Origin: Bicyclus anynana
Lineage: Eukaryota > Arthropoda > Insecta > Lepidoptera > Nymphalidae
DNA: 64,000 nucleotides
NCBI RefSeq assembly: GCF_947172395.1
Contig: NC_069083.1
Coordinates: forward strand, 7,348,501-7,412,500
Reading direction: 5' to 3'
The notes under the pieces were generated by a model, which was given only the letters and a program-made list of their open reading frames with translations, made no database searches and was not told the origin of the DNA. The position numbers and the translations under genes are program-made. Numbering within the stretch: position 1 is the stretch's first letter; each line of letters opens with the position of its first letter. Shown here one piece after another: positions 12,101 to 26,300 of this stretch.

Positions 12101-15100
12101 GCTGTAAAATTTCCTTCATAACCTACTTCTTCAGCTCAACAGCATATTTTTCGAGCATATTACCAAATACAAACCTGGCTAGGAAGAGACATCGATCCAG
12201 AACAGTGGGGTTGGGAGTTAAAAAATGATATGCTGCATCCAATAATGACTTTATTACCACCAGCACCCGATGAACTACTGAATACAATCTTTTGTAATTG
12301 TACAAAAGGTTGTGGCGGCAAATGTGGATGCAAAAAAATTGGATTGAGATGCTCTAAAGTTTGTGGGCATTGCCGCGGCCAGTCATGCTTAAACGCCGAG
12401 TCAACGAATGATGAAAATGATGAAGATGTAGATTTAAATCAAGAAATAACTCCACTTGACATTTTGTCAGTAGCCAATAACGATAGTGAAGCTGAAAATA
12501 TTGACAATGAATAAAAAAAAATTTTGATAAAAAAATATTAATTGTTAATTAAAATAAACTTTCATTATATATCATGGATTATGCTTACGGGGGAAACCAT
12601 ATAAAAAACGCGCCTTGCATTCTACCTCGAAGGTGGTGAGGAAACGAGTGCATCGTTACAATATAGTCGCTTTCTCAGCGCTATGATCGGAAAACCGTTA
12701 ATTTTACAGAAAAACTATAAGAGACATTTTTTGTAGACAATTTTATGAGGAACAATTTTTATAATGACCTCTATTGACGTCCGAGCAATAGGTCGCGAAA
12801 TATTTGCAAAAAACTGATTTTCGTGACCTTTTGACCTCTGTAATTTTTTTAGCCGGCACGATATCGATGTCGATTTTTCACAACTTCATAATAACGCCGT
12901 AATAAAGGTGTATACAAAAATTCAGCTCACTAGGAATTTTTCCCCAGATGAAACCTAAAATAACTGGACTAGTAGGCTTTCCATACAGTTCTCAATGTAT
13001 GGCGACTGAGGACATTATCCTGAAGAAAATATGAAAAATATTAGACTAATACAGTCGATATACGAGCCGTGATATGCCAGTGGATATGACCTCTGCCTCT
13101 GATTCCGGAGGGTGTGGGTTCGAATCCGGTCCGTCGCATGCACCTCCAACTTTTCAATTGTGTGCATTTTAAGAAATTAAATATCATGTGTCTCAAACTG
13201 TGAAGGAAAAACATCGTGAGGAAACCTGCATACCAGAGAATTTTCTTAATTCTTTGCGTGTGTGAAGTCTGCCAATCCGCATTGGGACAGCATCGTGGAC
13301 TATAGGCCTTACCTCGCTCATTCTGAGAGGAGACTTGAGCTCAGCAGTGAGCCGATTATGTGTTGATTATGGGTTGATAACGACAGTCGATAGAAGGTTA
13401 ACCTTTCGAAAAGTCGACATGATCAAAATTCTATGGTCGCCTACTGTACTTACATATGCCAAAAGTGTTTGGCTTTTCAAAAATCTTTCAGCTTGTATAA
13501 AATAACGAAGGTCTGACTACCACAGAAACTTAAACCAAGAGGTCATCGACGTAAAATGACAGATTTACGCCAGTAGGTACCAATGTCACTTTGATAACTT
13601 TTAAACTTACACTGCACACTATACCACAAAAAGGGCATCACTATCAGTGTTTATTTATTTTAAGTTCAGGTCATTGGGTCACATTCTAATATTAAATTCT
13701 GCACAGGGTTGCCAGGTTGTTAGCAATAGTAGATAACTTCAGGGCTGGACATGGTGGCTCTTTAATACTTTTACTTAATAACCTAAAATACAAGGATAGA
13801 AAAGACATAGTTAGTCTTTCTGTGGAATGCATTGTTGAACTATCTTGTGTGGAGTTGGAACGAATTGTTATAGTATGCGTGTACCGACCCCCTCCTGCTG
13901 ACTTTGATCAATTTGAAGAGGTAATGGAGGATGTAATGAGACGTTTGTGCACATCTTCCAAACAAATACTGATTTGTGGCGATTTTAATGTTGATATTCT
14001 AACAGAAAACTCAAAGTCTGTTAGATTTCTTAACTTATTCAAATGTTTTGATTTGACTCATGCTTTTAATGAACCTACTAGGATAACGGCTACTTCAGGG
14101 ACATGTCTGGATAATATATTTTACAATTGTGTGATTGAAAAAAAGATGATAATAAATAAATTAGGCTCTGATCACAGTGGTCAAATAATAACTATTTTAA
14201 ACAATAAATCCAATAGCAACCAATGGTTCAAGTATAGGCCGATAACTGAAGGTAAATTAGAGCGATTTAAAAGCATAATTTCTTCAAAAATTCCAAGTCT
14301 TTCATTTGAAAATAGTCACCCAGACAGGCTATTTGGTACGCTGTTCAAGACAATAGACAAAGAGTTTTGTAAAATTTTTAACTTTAAACGTATTAATGTT
14401 ACTCAAAAATTAAAGTTTAGCGAATGGGCTACTGTAGGCATTTACAAAAGTAGAGACAGATTGTACGAGTTGTACGAGGAGAAACAGTATAATCAAACGC
14501 GAACATATTTAGAACATGTAAAAAACTATTCAAAAATTTTCAAACGTGTTTGTATTCTTGCAAAATCATTACACATCAAAGATAGAATAATAAAATCTGA
14601 AAACAAGGTACAAACAACCTGGAACATAATTAATAAAGAATCAGGCAAAATTAGACCACGTGATATGAGTTTTGAATTAATTGTCAATGATAAAAAGATA
14701 AACACCGATAACGAGGTTGTTAATGCCTTTGAAGACTTTTTCCAGAATGTTCCTATCTTGTTAACAGATTCACTGGACTCTTCTGCTACGGAAGCCCAGA
14801 GGATATTAAGAGGCCATGTTAAAGAGTGCAACGTTCTTTTTGAATTTCATCATATAACTGTATCAGACATTAAAAAAACTTTTAAACTGTTAAAATTAAA
14901 AAGAACTGGAGACATGTGGGGCATGTCAGTAAAAGTAATATCTAACATCATTGATGTCATTGCTCCCCACTTAGCTATTATTTTTAATGAATGCGTTAAT
15001 TTAGGTATCTTTCCGAACCTAATGAAACATGGCAAACTGTTACCACTTTTTAAATCAGGTGACAAAACTGATGTTAATAATTATAGACCAATTACAATAC

Positions 15101-18100
15101 TGCCAACACTTAGTAAGGTTTTTGAAAAAATCATTTTAAATCAACTTTTAAGTCATTTTAATTTAAATAATTTATTTCACCCTGAACAGTATGGTTTTAC
15201 TAAAGGTCGCAGTACAACTGATGCAGGTGCTAAACTTTTAAAACATATATATGATGCATGGGAAAATGCTAAGAATGCTATTGGTGTATTTTGTGATTTG
15301 TCCAAAGCATTCGATTGTGTTGACCATAACATTCTTTTACTTAAGTTAAGCCACTATGGCATAAAAAGTGTTGCACTCGATCTCATCGCCTCTTATCTTA
15401 GTGATAGAACACAAAAGGTATGCATAAATGATTCAAAGTCTCGCGGTTTTTCTAACACAATGGGCGTCCCACAGGGTTCAATTCTGGGTCCTTTTCTATT
15501 CCTAGTGTACATAAACGATTTACCACACCATGTTAGCGGCATCTGTGAGATAGTACTGTTTGCTGACGACACATCCCTAATTTTTAAGAGTGACAGAAGT
15601 AAAGATAATTCCGACGATGTAAACCGTGCCATATCGCATGTGTCGCATTGGTTCACTGTTAACAACTTGCTTTTAAATGCAAAGAAAACTAAATGTATTG
15701 AGTTTTCATTACCAAATGTTATAAAATTAGATAAGTCTATAATGATCAATGGTGAAACACTAGAAATAGAGAATTCCACAGTTTTCCTGGGAGTGACCTT
15801 GGATTCTAAACTTCAGTGGGGTGCTCATATAGAAAAACTGTCAGGTAAACTCAGCTCAGCTGCTTTTGCAGTGAGAAAAATAAGACAGTTTACTGATGTT
15901 GATACAGCTAGACTTGTTTATTTTGCGTACTTTCACAGCGTAATGTCTTACGGTATTTTGTTGTGGGGCAAGGCTGCTGATATACATTCTATATTTGTAC
16001 TTCAAAAAAGAGCAATTCGAGCAATATATCAACTAAAATCACGCGAGTCCCTTCGTCAAAAGTTTAAAGAAATAGGCATTTTAACAGTAGCCTGTCAGTA
16101 TATATATAACAGTATAGTTTATGTGAGACAAAATATTAATTTGTACAAACGAAAAGGAGATGTAAACCCACGTCTTACTAGACACGGGCATAAGTTAGTT
16201 ATTTCTGCATATCGTCTCCAAAGAGTTAAAAAATCTTTTGTGGGTTTGGGTGTACTCTTCTATAACAAGATCCCCAAGACTGTGATGGACTTGCCAATGC
16301 ACAACTTTAAGCAATGTGTTAAAAACATTTACTTAGTCGAGGTTACTACACTATTGATGAGTTCCTTAACGACAAAGGTGCTTGGAGGCCATTGGATCAG
16401 CTTCCACCTTCACACAGGAAATAAAACTATAAGAAATTGTAATTTAATTGTTATCAAATGTAAATTGTAATACTGCATGCATGTAAATTGTAATCAAAAG
16501 AGCAACTGTTGAGTTTCTTGCCGGTATCTTCTCAGCAGAACCTGCCTTCCGAACCGGTGGTAGAATCTTTACAAATAGTCAACTGACGTGTCAAAAGTGC
16601 TTGTAAACTGAGCCTACTTGAAATAAATGAATTTTGAATTTTGAATTTGAATTCAATATTTTAGCTCCGCTCGATGTAAAATTTATAATTACTTACTATT
16701 GTAGATTTAAATTATTCCAATAAATATTATAATTAAGCCGGTATACTAATTAGTATAATTAATTTAAAACTTAATATTTTTATATTGTAAAATTATACAA
16801 TTAATCTTAATATATAAATGCGAAAAATCATTCATCACGAAATCTCGAAAACCGCTTGACGTACAAAGATGAAATTTGGCAGGGAGGTAGTTTGTAGATA
16901 GTAGACGTCCGCTAAGAATAGATTTTGCGACAGGGCCGGATTAAGAAGGACAGTTTTTTACAAATCCCGCGAGAACTATGGATTTTCCGGGATGACAAGT
17001 AATGTGCTAATTCAGGGTATTTTCTATATTCGTTTTAAATTTCAGCCAAATCGGTTCAGTAGTTGCGGCGTTAAAGTGTAACAAACATCCATACAAACTT
17101 TAGCGTTTATAATATTACTAGGATAAAATTATCAATTCCACTTTTTGTGTGAAAATGACAAGGCCAATTGCCTACAAACATCAGCTATTGAGTCATGTAA
17201 GCGTGAGTATTTAATTCTTCTTTCCCGTTTAAGTGAACAAAAAGCTAACGCGAAGGGCGGAAATCGTACTCTGACCTTTCGGATTTGAGTCCGATCCTCT
17301 TAGATATTGGGGCTTCAATGTGACCAAAAAAATATTGTTTTGACAAAGTAGGTACTACCACCGAAGTAACAGCGTTAATAGTTGCAGTTTTCCACCAGTA
17401 TAAATGTATGTTTACACATCGCATTCACAACATGGTCATTGTTTGGTTAGTGTATTCAAAACATGGTGCACAAGAGACGCGCGCAAACGACGTGGAACTT
17501 GATCAATGTCCGGTGTAATCGCTATCAAGAACTAACTAATATTTATTCAGAAAGACTCAATTTTTCTGAAATGGTACGGACTTGAAAATATAAGGTAAGG
17601 TAAGCTCGTATCTTAGGCTCCATTCACATTGGTGCACAGTCGAAGCGAAGTGTCGATTTACTAAACGTAAAATAAAATAAAATTGTTGAAAAATCATTTG
17701 TAGTTTGTAAAATTTTGTGCACCGAGTGACTGAGTTCGCTCAACTCTGACGCGATAATACGTCATTAAATATTTACTTAGTCCGTACTTTAGTAATAGTA
17801 GAAATTTTTGTGACAGAGCTCGTCTGCGGTAGCAGAATAACTGTGTTCTGGTACGAAGGGTATGGCTACCAGTGTAATAACTGATACATTTTTTTTAACA
17901 CCTAAGCCTCAGTTTGATATAGGTACTGTATATGCCCTGTGAATACTTGCTCTGTCTATAGGCAATGGTTTTCCACTTATCAGCAAGTGTTGCTTGGTTC
18001 ATCAATTATAAGTATAAAAAATACATACTACTTTACACACATTACATTACTAGGTACATACCGAAGCCTGTCGCGATGCTTCGCTATACACTACTAAGTA

Positions 18101-21100
18101 TATACCGTAGCATGTCGCGATGCTTCGCTTCGACTTGCGCCAATGTGTATGGAGCTTTATGGGCTAGTGTATTTCAAAATGCATTTTCAAAAGAAACGAA
18201 AAATTATAACATAATGAAAAAATAATACGTTCGGTTTCTTTTAAAAAAGCTTGCTTGCTAATACGTATATAAAAATGAATAAGGTAAAAGTTTTGCAAAA
18301 TATAATTCATAACTCAAATTTTGTAGAAAAATGTAGTAGAATTGGCGAAATACACAATAAAAATAAATTTACGATTTTGATAACGAAACGTTGCATTATA
18401 CACAGGCTATAAAAATGCTATAAGCTAAGATACAAATACATGATATACGAGTATAGTAATACGTTGAAAATAAATATACTCGTAAAAAAGTCATCTCTGT
18501 TGATCACTTTTAAATTAATGGTCCGGCCTAAAACCTCTATTCATTTGTATTAATATATTCTGTAACACTGCTCCTACCTATTCAAGTCTTAAATTTTTTG
18601 TTTGTAGTCCTAACAAATTGTGACTATATTGCATTAATGCAAAATGATACTCGTGCCCGCGTCTTATCAAGATCCATCCGTCGCCATTTTTTGTTATGCA
18701 CAAAAAGTGAATTAATCTCAAATTTTGATTTCTTTTTGTTCCTTCCATGTGTTTTTAAACACGAATTCCTCGGTGGTACTTGTAAATAAGTACCATATTA
18801 TGTCTGTTTAATAGAATAAGTATGTATAAAGCTGATCCGGTTTAGGTACCTACTTATCATTATAAGCTGACTAGTGGTCGCGCCTTCGTCCGCGTGAAAT
18901 TTAGTTTTTCACGAATCCCTCGAAAACCATGGATTTTTCCGGGATAAAAAGTAGTCTATGTGTTAATCCGGGCTATAATATATCTTAATACCAAATTTCA
19001 GCTAATTCGATTCGGTAGTTGAGGAGTGAAAGAGTAACAAATATTCATATCATCAAAATCATCAGATTTCGCAAATCTCGGAAAACCTTGAATTTTTCGG
19101 GATAAAAAGTAGCCTACGTGTTAATCCAGAGTAAAATCTATTTACATTCCAAATTTCAGCTAAATCGCTTCAGTAATAGCGGCGTTATAGAGTAACAAAC
19201 ATCCAAACATACATTCAAACATCCATACAAATTGTCGCGTTTATAATATTAGTAGGATGTGGTTGAATCTTTTCATAACTCATAAGCGATTGTTCTTCAC
19301 CCTTATCAACCTCCCAATTCCGAGTTTTAAAATTATGACACTGCATGTTTTACACTATTGCTAGGGTATTGTGATTGTCTATGAATTAACGCAAGATGTC
19401 ACGTGTTTCGTTTCACAAAAGCACACTGCCTGTTATAATGGATTAAGATGCCAAACAAGTGCCAAGTAAAACTAATTTACATTTATGTAAATCCAGAAAG
19501 TGGCATTTTATCGGAAATCACTTATTTTAATTATAAATTATAATACTATTAACTACAGGAGATATTATTCAGATGTGACGTTTAGTATATACTAAACATT
19601 TAGGTATTAGGTAATATTTTTTCAACCATAATGATTGGATTTAAAAATGTATTTTTCGTTGCATTTCTTACTACTTCCTAGCTGGCTTGTTTAACGAGTA
19701 TTTGGGTGTTTCTGGTATCGTTATTTCTTGTACATTACTGTTCCTATTAGCACCTAAGTGTTACTATAACTCGTGCACATTAACTTGACACCTGACTACA
19801 ATCATCCAATCCAATTTCAATTGCGGGAAATGCATTGAGAGTAAGGCTAAGACAGCGGCTAAAAAATAGGCATCTTAAATAAGTTTAAGCGGTATTTCAC
19901 TTCTAAACAGCTTCTTACCCTATATCAGGCACAGGTTCGAACAAGCATGGAATACTACAGTCACCTATGGGATGGGTCTGCTAAATATCAGCTCTCTACA
20001 TTGGACTCAGTTGATCGTCGTGGTAGACGTATTTTGGTGATAAATTGGTGATAAATTTCTGACGGGAACGAATCTGCAAAGTCTTCAACACCGACGTAAT
20101 GTTGCCTGACTTTCGGTTTTTCACCGGATATATTTCTATGTAACTATATTTATTCTTTCGGTATTTTATCTGATATATTTCTATTAAACATATTTATAAA
20201 CTTTTCAATCTACTCGTAGTCCCTCCATCCTCATTCTACCACAGAACAGCGAGACACCGTGCAAATTGGCATCCTTTTGTTGTAGATGTCCAGTCGACTC
20301 GCACAAAACGACTCGACGTTTCTAATAAGAACAACGAAGATGTTGAATGCCCTTCCGGCTCTGTGTTTCCTGACACTTGTGATTTGACACCTTCAAGGCA
20401 AGATTGAATAGGCATTTTTTAGACAAGCGCGCTCCAACCTAGACCTCATCATTGCTTTTCATCAGCATCAAAACACACACACACAACCAAAGAAATACTA
20501 TTCGAGTCAATTGTCAAGTTAATCCGCACGATCTGTACTCGTCAGCGAACAGCGTTAAGTGCCTTCAGACGACAGTACTGTAGCATAACTGTCAAATCTA
20601 TTAGACATGCTCTTCTAATTCGCGGATGCTCTCCTTACCCGTGACTCGACAATTGACTAATTTTCTTTGTACTTGTTCACCGTTCGTAAACGGTTAGATA
20701 TCTTTATTTTAACAGTTAACTGATTCCCCTTGTTGGGTTTAAGTTTGTAGAGGTTTACTAGTTTCACGTTTTCGTATTTTATTTTTGCCACACTTTTCAT
20801 TGATACTTACTCAGCTGCTATTGGTTGTAGCGCGATGTAAAGTAGCCTTGTTAATATAAAATATATACTCTGATAATGTAGCTTTATATTGGTGAAAGAA
20901 TTTTTCAAATTGGTCTAGTAGTTTTTGAGTTTGTTCGTTGCATACAAAAATATAAATCTCTTTTATTTTTAAAATATTATTGTACATATATTATAAATAA
21001 TTAATATTATTCAGCTTGAACATAAAAATAAATACAAATGTTAGATACACCCCCACATTATCTAAAACGAATTTGAATAGGTTTGAAAAAATCCCTAGGA

Positions 21101-23335
21101 TGATTTTTCGTCTTTGCCGGTGGGTGGTAACTAGACACGGCCGAAGCCCTCCACCAGCCAGACCTGGACTAATTAAGAAAATCTCAATCGGCCCAGCTAG
21201 GCATCGAACCCAGGTCTTCCATCTTGTAAATCCACCTCGTATACAAATTAATTTTATATAATTAGGTGGTGTATCTACCATTTGCGTTTTATCCATTAAT
21301 CACGGGACACTCTGTATAAAACTTGGGATTGAATAGTTTTTTTGTCGTAATGTCGAAGAGTAAGATTTTTTATAGATATTAATATGAGATCTCTAATCAC
21401 AACGAGCGAATACCCTCGTCCCTATTGGTTAATACAATGGATATACCTTACATTGCTGGATATTATTTTGGCTACAGTATATTTTTGCAGAACATAATGA
21501 GTTTACCTATAATTGGACTATTATGTATACATGTAAATAAATGGTTACAATCATTTTCGAAACCGGTTTACTCTGTTGTTGTTTATCTTTCTGATCGTTA
21601 GCTGATATTGATCTGTATTTTATTTTATGGTTCCATATGGGTTACACCAGGGAGGGTATGTATTTATTGGTTCCGCCTACGCTACCATAGCTAAACCATT
21701 AACGTCCTCGTTAGNNNNNNNNNNNNNNNNNNNNNNNNNNNNNNNNNNNNNNNNNNNNNNNNNNNNNNNNNNNNNNNNNNNNNNNNNNNNNNNNNNNNNN
21801 NNNNNNNNNNNNNNNNNNNNNNNNNNNNNNNNNNNNNNNNNNNNNNNNNNNNNNNNNNNNNNNNNNNNNNNNNNNNNNNNNNNNNNNNNNNNNNNNNNNN
21901 NNNNNNNNNNNNNNTAATAAGTTTAATTAGATTTCATTAATCAATATTAAATTAATATGTATGTTTGTTTGTTTATTTACAAACAAGTAGCAAACTTCTA
22001 AAATAAATACACAAACAAAATGATTATTCATATTCGGATTTTATTAACCGCGGGGAAATCACAAGAGTTACCCGTCACCGTAGGAAAGAGATTGGGTTAT
22101 GTCAGTTTTCTCAACTAAAAACCCCCTCAGTGGCAACTTCCCTGGTTTTCTAGGTCCCCGGCTGGGATTTTCTTAATTGGTCCTAGTCTGACTGGTGGGA
22201 GGCTTCGGTCGTAGCTAGTTACGTGGCGATTTAGCGTTCCAGTGCGTAGTCGTGTAGAAACATGGGGTGTGGTTTTTCATCCTCCTCCTAACTAGTTAGT
22301 CCGCTTCCATCTTAGATGGCATCATCACTTACCATCAGATGAGATTGTAGTTAAGAGCTAATTTGTTAAGAATAAAAAAATAACAAATCTATTCCTCTGT
22401 GAATAGACCTACAAGGTGCCAGAAAATATTAAAATCGATAAGTGATCACTTCATATTTTTGCCTACCAAAATTATATCTACGAATATATTTAAAGACAAT
22501 TACTTTTATCTCGACTTAAATTGGTTCTTATCTAAATTTCCCAATTACTTACCATTCTTTATGAATAAAAAGATAAAATACATAGATACGATATCGTCAG
22601 TTTTATATTCGTTCAATTTATTGATTACCTAACAATGTTTTACGAATGTATTTACATTTTTCAGGTAGTCGATTACTCATGTCGAATATAGACTTGCCCT
22701 AATTTATTGCTAAATAAACTTGGCAACCGTTGTTCCTTTATAGACATACTTCATCATCATCATCATTATCTTCATATCAGCCGATGGACGTCCACTGCAG
22801 GACATAGGCCTTTTGTAGGGACTTCCAAACATCACGATCCAGCCCCCTTAGTCAAATAGCACGTCGTTTCTCTTTCTCCAATCGCAAACGCTTCAAAAAC
22901 TAGAAAAGTGTATCGGAATGACAGATCTTGATCACGTGATCTGTCGATAGCAAATGTCATTCGCATACATTTCGAATCGACATGCCTACAGGGGCTGAGC
23001 CGCCTGCATCCAGCGAATCCCTGCGACTCTCTTGATGTCGTCAGTCCACCTGGTGGCGGGTCGACTAATACTGCGCTTTCTAGTGCGGGGTCGCCATTCC
23101 AGCACTTTGAATACATACTCGTTTACATAGTTGCTCGTATCTTATTGCCTGTTGTACCTATATATTTTTTTTTGCGGTCAAATCAAAATATTTAAACTGG
23201 TGTCTTGAAAGCTAAAAAAAAGTTCTACACTTAAAGAAATTCACAGTTATTTCATGGTTTTTAGAATATAATAGAATAGAATAGAAATCATTTATTTGTT
23301 AACACAACACATAACTACAAAATAACTTAAAACTA

Positions 23336-23389
<54 letters not shown>

Positions 23390-26300
23390 AATATGTTGTT
23401 TAAAAAATTTTTTTAAAAAAATGGACCTGACTCAGCTAAAATTTGTTGTGAGTACATCAGTACCCACAACGCTGGTATTATGTCAGAGTAGAGTAGGAGG
23501 GAAGAACAGAACACATAAAATAATTATATCACTAATAAAATAAAACAAAATACAGTTAAAATTACAGTAGTGTAATCTCAGAAGAACAAAAAATTTAATC
23601 TCAAAAGCTAGCAAACACAAAAGAAAAGAAAAATTTAAAAAAAAGGAGGAAAAAAATGTATAGAATTAATTGTTTATTATTAATTAATAATTAATAATTG
23701 CCACAGTCTGCTTTTTGGCAATCTAACAAATACAAGCGAAAAATTTTCTTAAAAGTAAATTTAGATATCCACTTCAATATTATTTATTTATTCTTTGAGT
23801 TTTTATCTTAGTTTAGTGGCCACCGAACTAAATGTACTTTTTCCTGCTATACATTTCCCACTGAAAATCAGCGACAAATACTGCTACTGTAATGCCGTTT
23901 AATAACTTTTGGTCAAGGCAGGCAAGTTTTTTTCATTAAGTGACTAATAGTGACAGTGGCATAATTAACTAAAATAACTTCGTCGTCGTCGTCATCAACC
24001 CATATTCGGCTCACTGCTGAGCTCGAGTCTCCTCTCAGAATGAGAGGGTTTAGGCCAATAGTCCAACACGCTGGCCCAATGCGGATTGGCAGACTTCACA
24101 CACGCAGAGAATTAAGATAATTCTCTGGTATGCTGGTTTCCTCACGATGTTTTCCTTCACCGATTGAGACACGTGATATTTAATTTCTTAAAATGCACAC
24201 AACTGAAAAGTTGGAGGTGCATGCCCCGGACCGGATTCGAACCCACACCCTCCGGAATCGGAGGCAGAGGTCATATCCACTGGGCTATCACAGCTCCTCA
24301 AAAATAACTTAATCGTTATTAATTTTTGTATTTTCTGATTTCTTTAATATTATATGTTGTATTCAAATATTGTTATTGGATAATGATTAGTTACTTTGCG
24401 GAAGATCGTTATGAATAATGAAAAAACATCATTTTGTTATTTTTTGCTAAAATTTTCGCTTAACAAATTTTGCCTTGTGACCTTTGAATGATGAGTACAA
24501 TAATGATGTAATATACATGTATAACATCTCGTAATACGCACTGGTTGCCTTCACTTGTACACGTCATCAACCCATATTCGGCTCACTGCTGAGCTCGAGT
24601 CTCCTCTCAGAATGAGAGGGGTAAGGCCAATAGTCCACCACGCTGGCCCAATGCGGATTGGTAGACTTCTCACACGCAGAGAATTAAGATAATTCTCTGG
24701 TATGCAGGTTTCCTCACTATGTTTTCCGATCACCGATTGAGACACGTGATATTTAATTTCTTAAAATGCACACAACTGAAAAGTTGGAGGTGCATGCCCC
24801 GGACCGGATTCGAACCCACACCCTCCGGAATCGGAGGCAGAGGTCATATCCACTGGGCTATCACGGCTCTACTGGGCTATCACGGCCTTCACTTGTACAC
24901 ACAAGATAAATATAGTGTGGTAAGGTAATTTATGTTATAAAAACATTTTGGTCTCTTGACCATGACCCAACAAAGAGCAAAGTCGCGTCGCTACTTCCCT
25001 GTAATTGTGTTACGCAGTAGCGCATAGAATATTTTATAATATTATTTGCTGCAATGTCGCAGGTTTGTCAGTTTTGTACAAAGATTTTATACTATTAAAT
25101 GTGTCACTAACGCGTCGAAACTGAGGAGCACAAAAGTGGCTAATTGTCTTAATTTCATTTAGCCGCATAGTAAACAAATAATACCTAAATATTGTCTACA
25201 ATGTCGAGTTGTGTGTTCAAAAAGTGTAAAACTATATATAGGTACATAAATATATAATGAAAGTAAACACAAAATTGTGAATGTGTGCGCTGTTTGTAGT
25301 AGCTAAATTCGGATACAAAATGATATATTTAATACTATAAAATATCGTTGGTTTTGTAACGAACATACTTCGGAGAGATTTCTCAAAAATTCGACTATTT
25401 TGTTACTCTTTCATTCTACCACATACCAGTAAGACGTCGTGAATAGTGGCATCCTTCGTTGATATCCAGAGAAAAGTTTCGTTTCTAATTCGAACAGCTG
25501 AAGTGCATTCTAAACTTTTCAACCGATGCAACGTCGTCTGTCTTTTACCGAATGTACTTACTTGGTGAGTGTGGAACTTTACAATCTAGTTCCTCCACCA
25601 TTTTACCACAGAACAGCGAGACGCCGTGAAAATTAGCATCCTTTGTTGTCGAAGTCCAGTCAATCCGAACGAAACGTTTTGCATCAACGTGTCTATTATG
25701 AACTGCTAAGATGTGGAATGCCCTTCCGCCGTCTGTGTTTCCTGACACGTACAATTCGAGCACCTTCAAGGCGAGAGTGAATAGGCATCTTCTAGGCAAG
25801 CACGCTTCATCTTAGACCTCATTATTGCTTTCCATCAGGCTTGATTGTAGGCAAGCGCAAGCAAAAATCTTCCGGTGTCTGTATTTCCTGCCTACATTTT
25901 AAACACTTTAGAGAGCTCGTAGTAATGTTTTAGGCAAACGCTCCAATTTATACCTATTTTGTTACTTTCATCATGCGTGATTCTTTAGCTGTTTACCATA
26001 TAAATAAAAATATGTCCGCGTGAATGACATCTCGCATATTATGTGACAATAACAACTCAGTCTATAACGCATCTATCCATGACCTCATAAAGAATTAAGA
26101 CTATGTTTTATTTCCGTTAGTGAATCTCAAGTCGAGAGAAGGGCAACGTAAGTGGTTATTTCAATACTCCGTACTCCGTAGTCTACGAGATTTGCAAATA
26201 AATCATGGCAAAACATGTATTTACAGATGTGCATATTTTAGTTTTCAGGGAAGAGCAATTTTATAAACTGTTGAGATTTATTTTATTGATTAACAGTAAT

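Noticed and set aside
15393..15779. 128-codon minus-strand frame
   Set aside because: Antisense of the reverse-transcriptase domain.
21627..21917. Open frame across the N run
   Set aside because: Most of it is unknown sequence.
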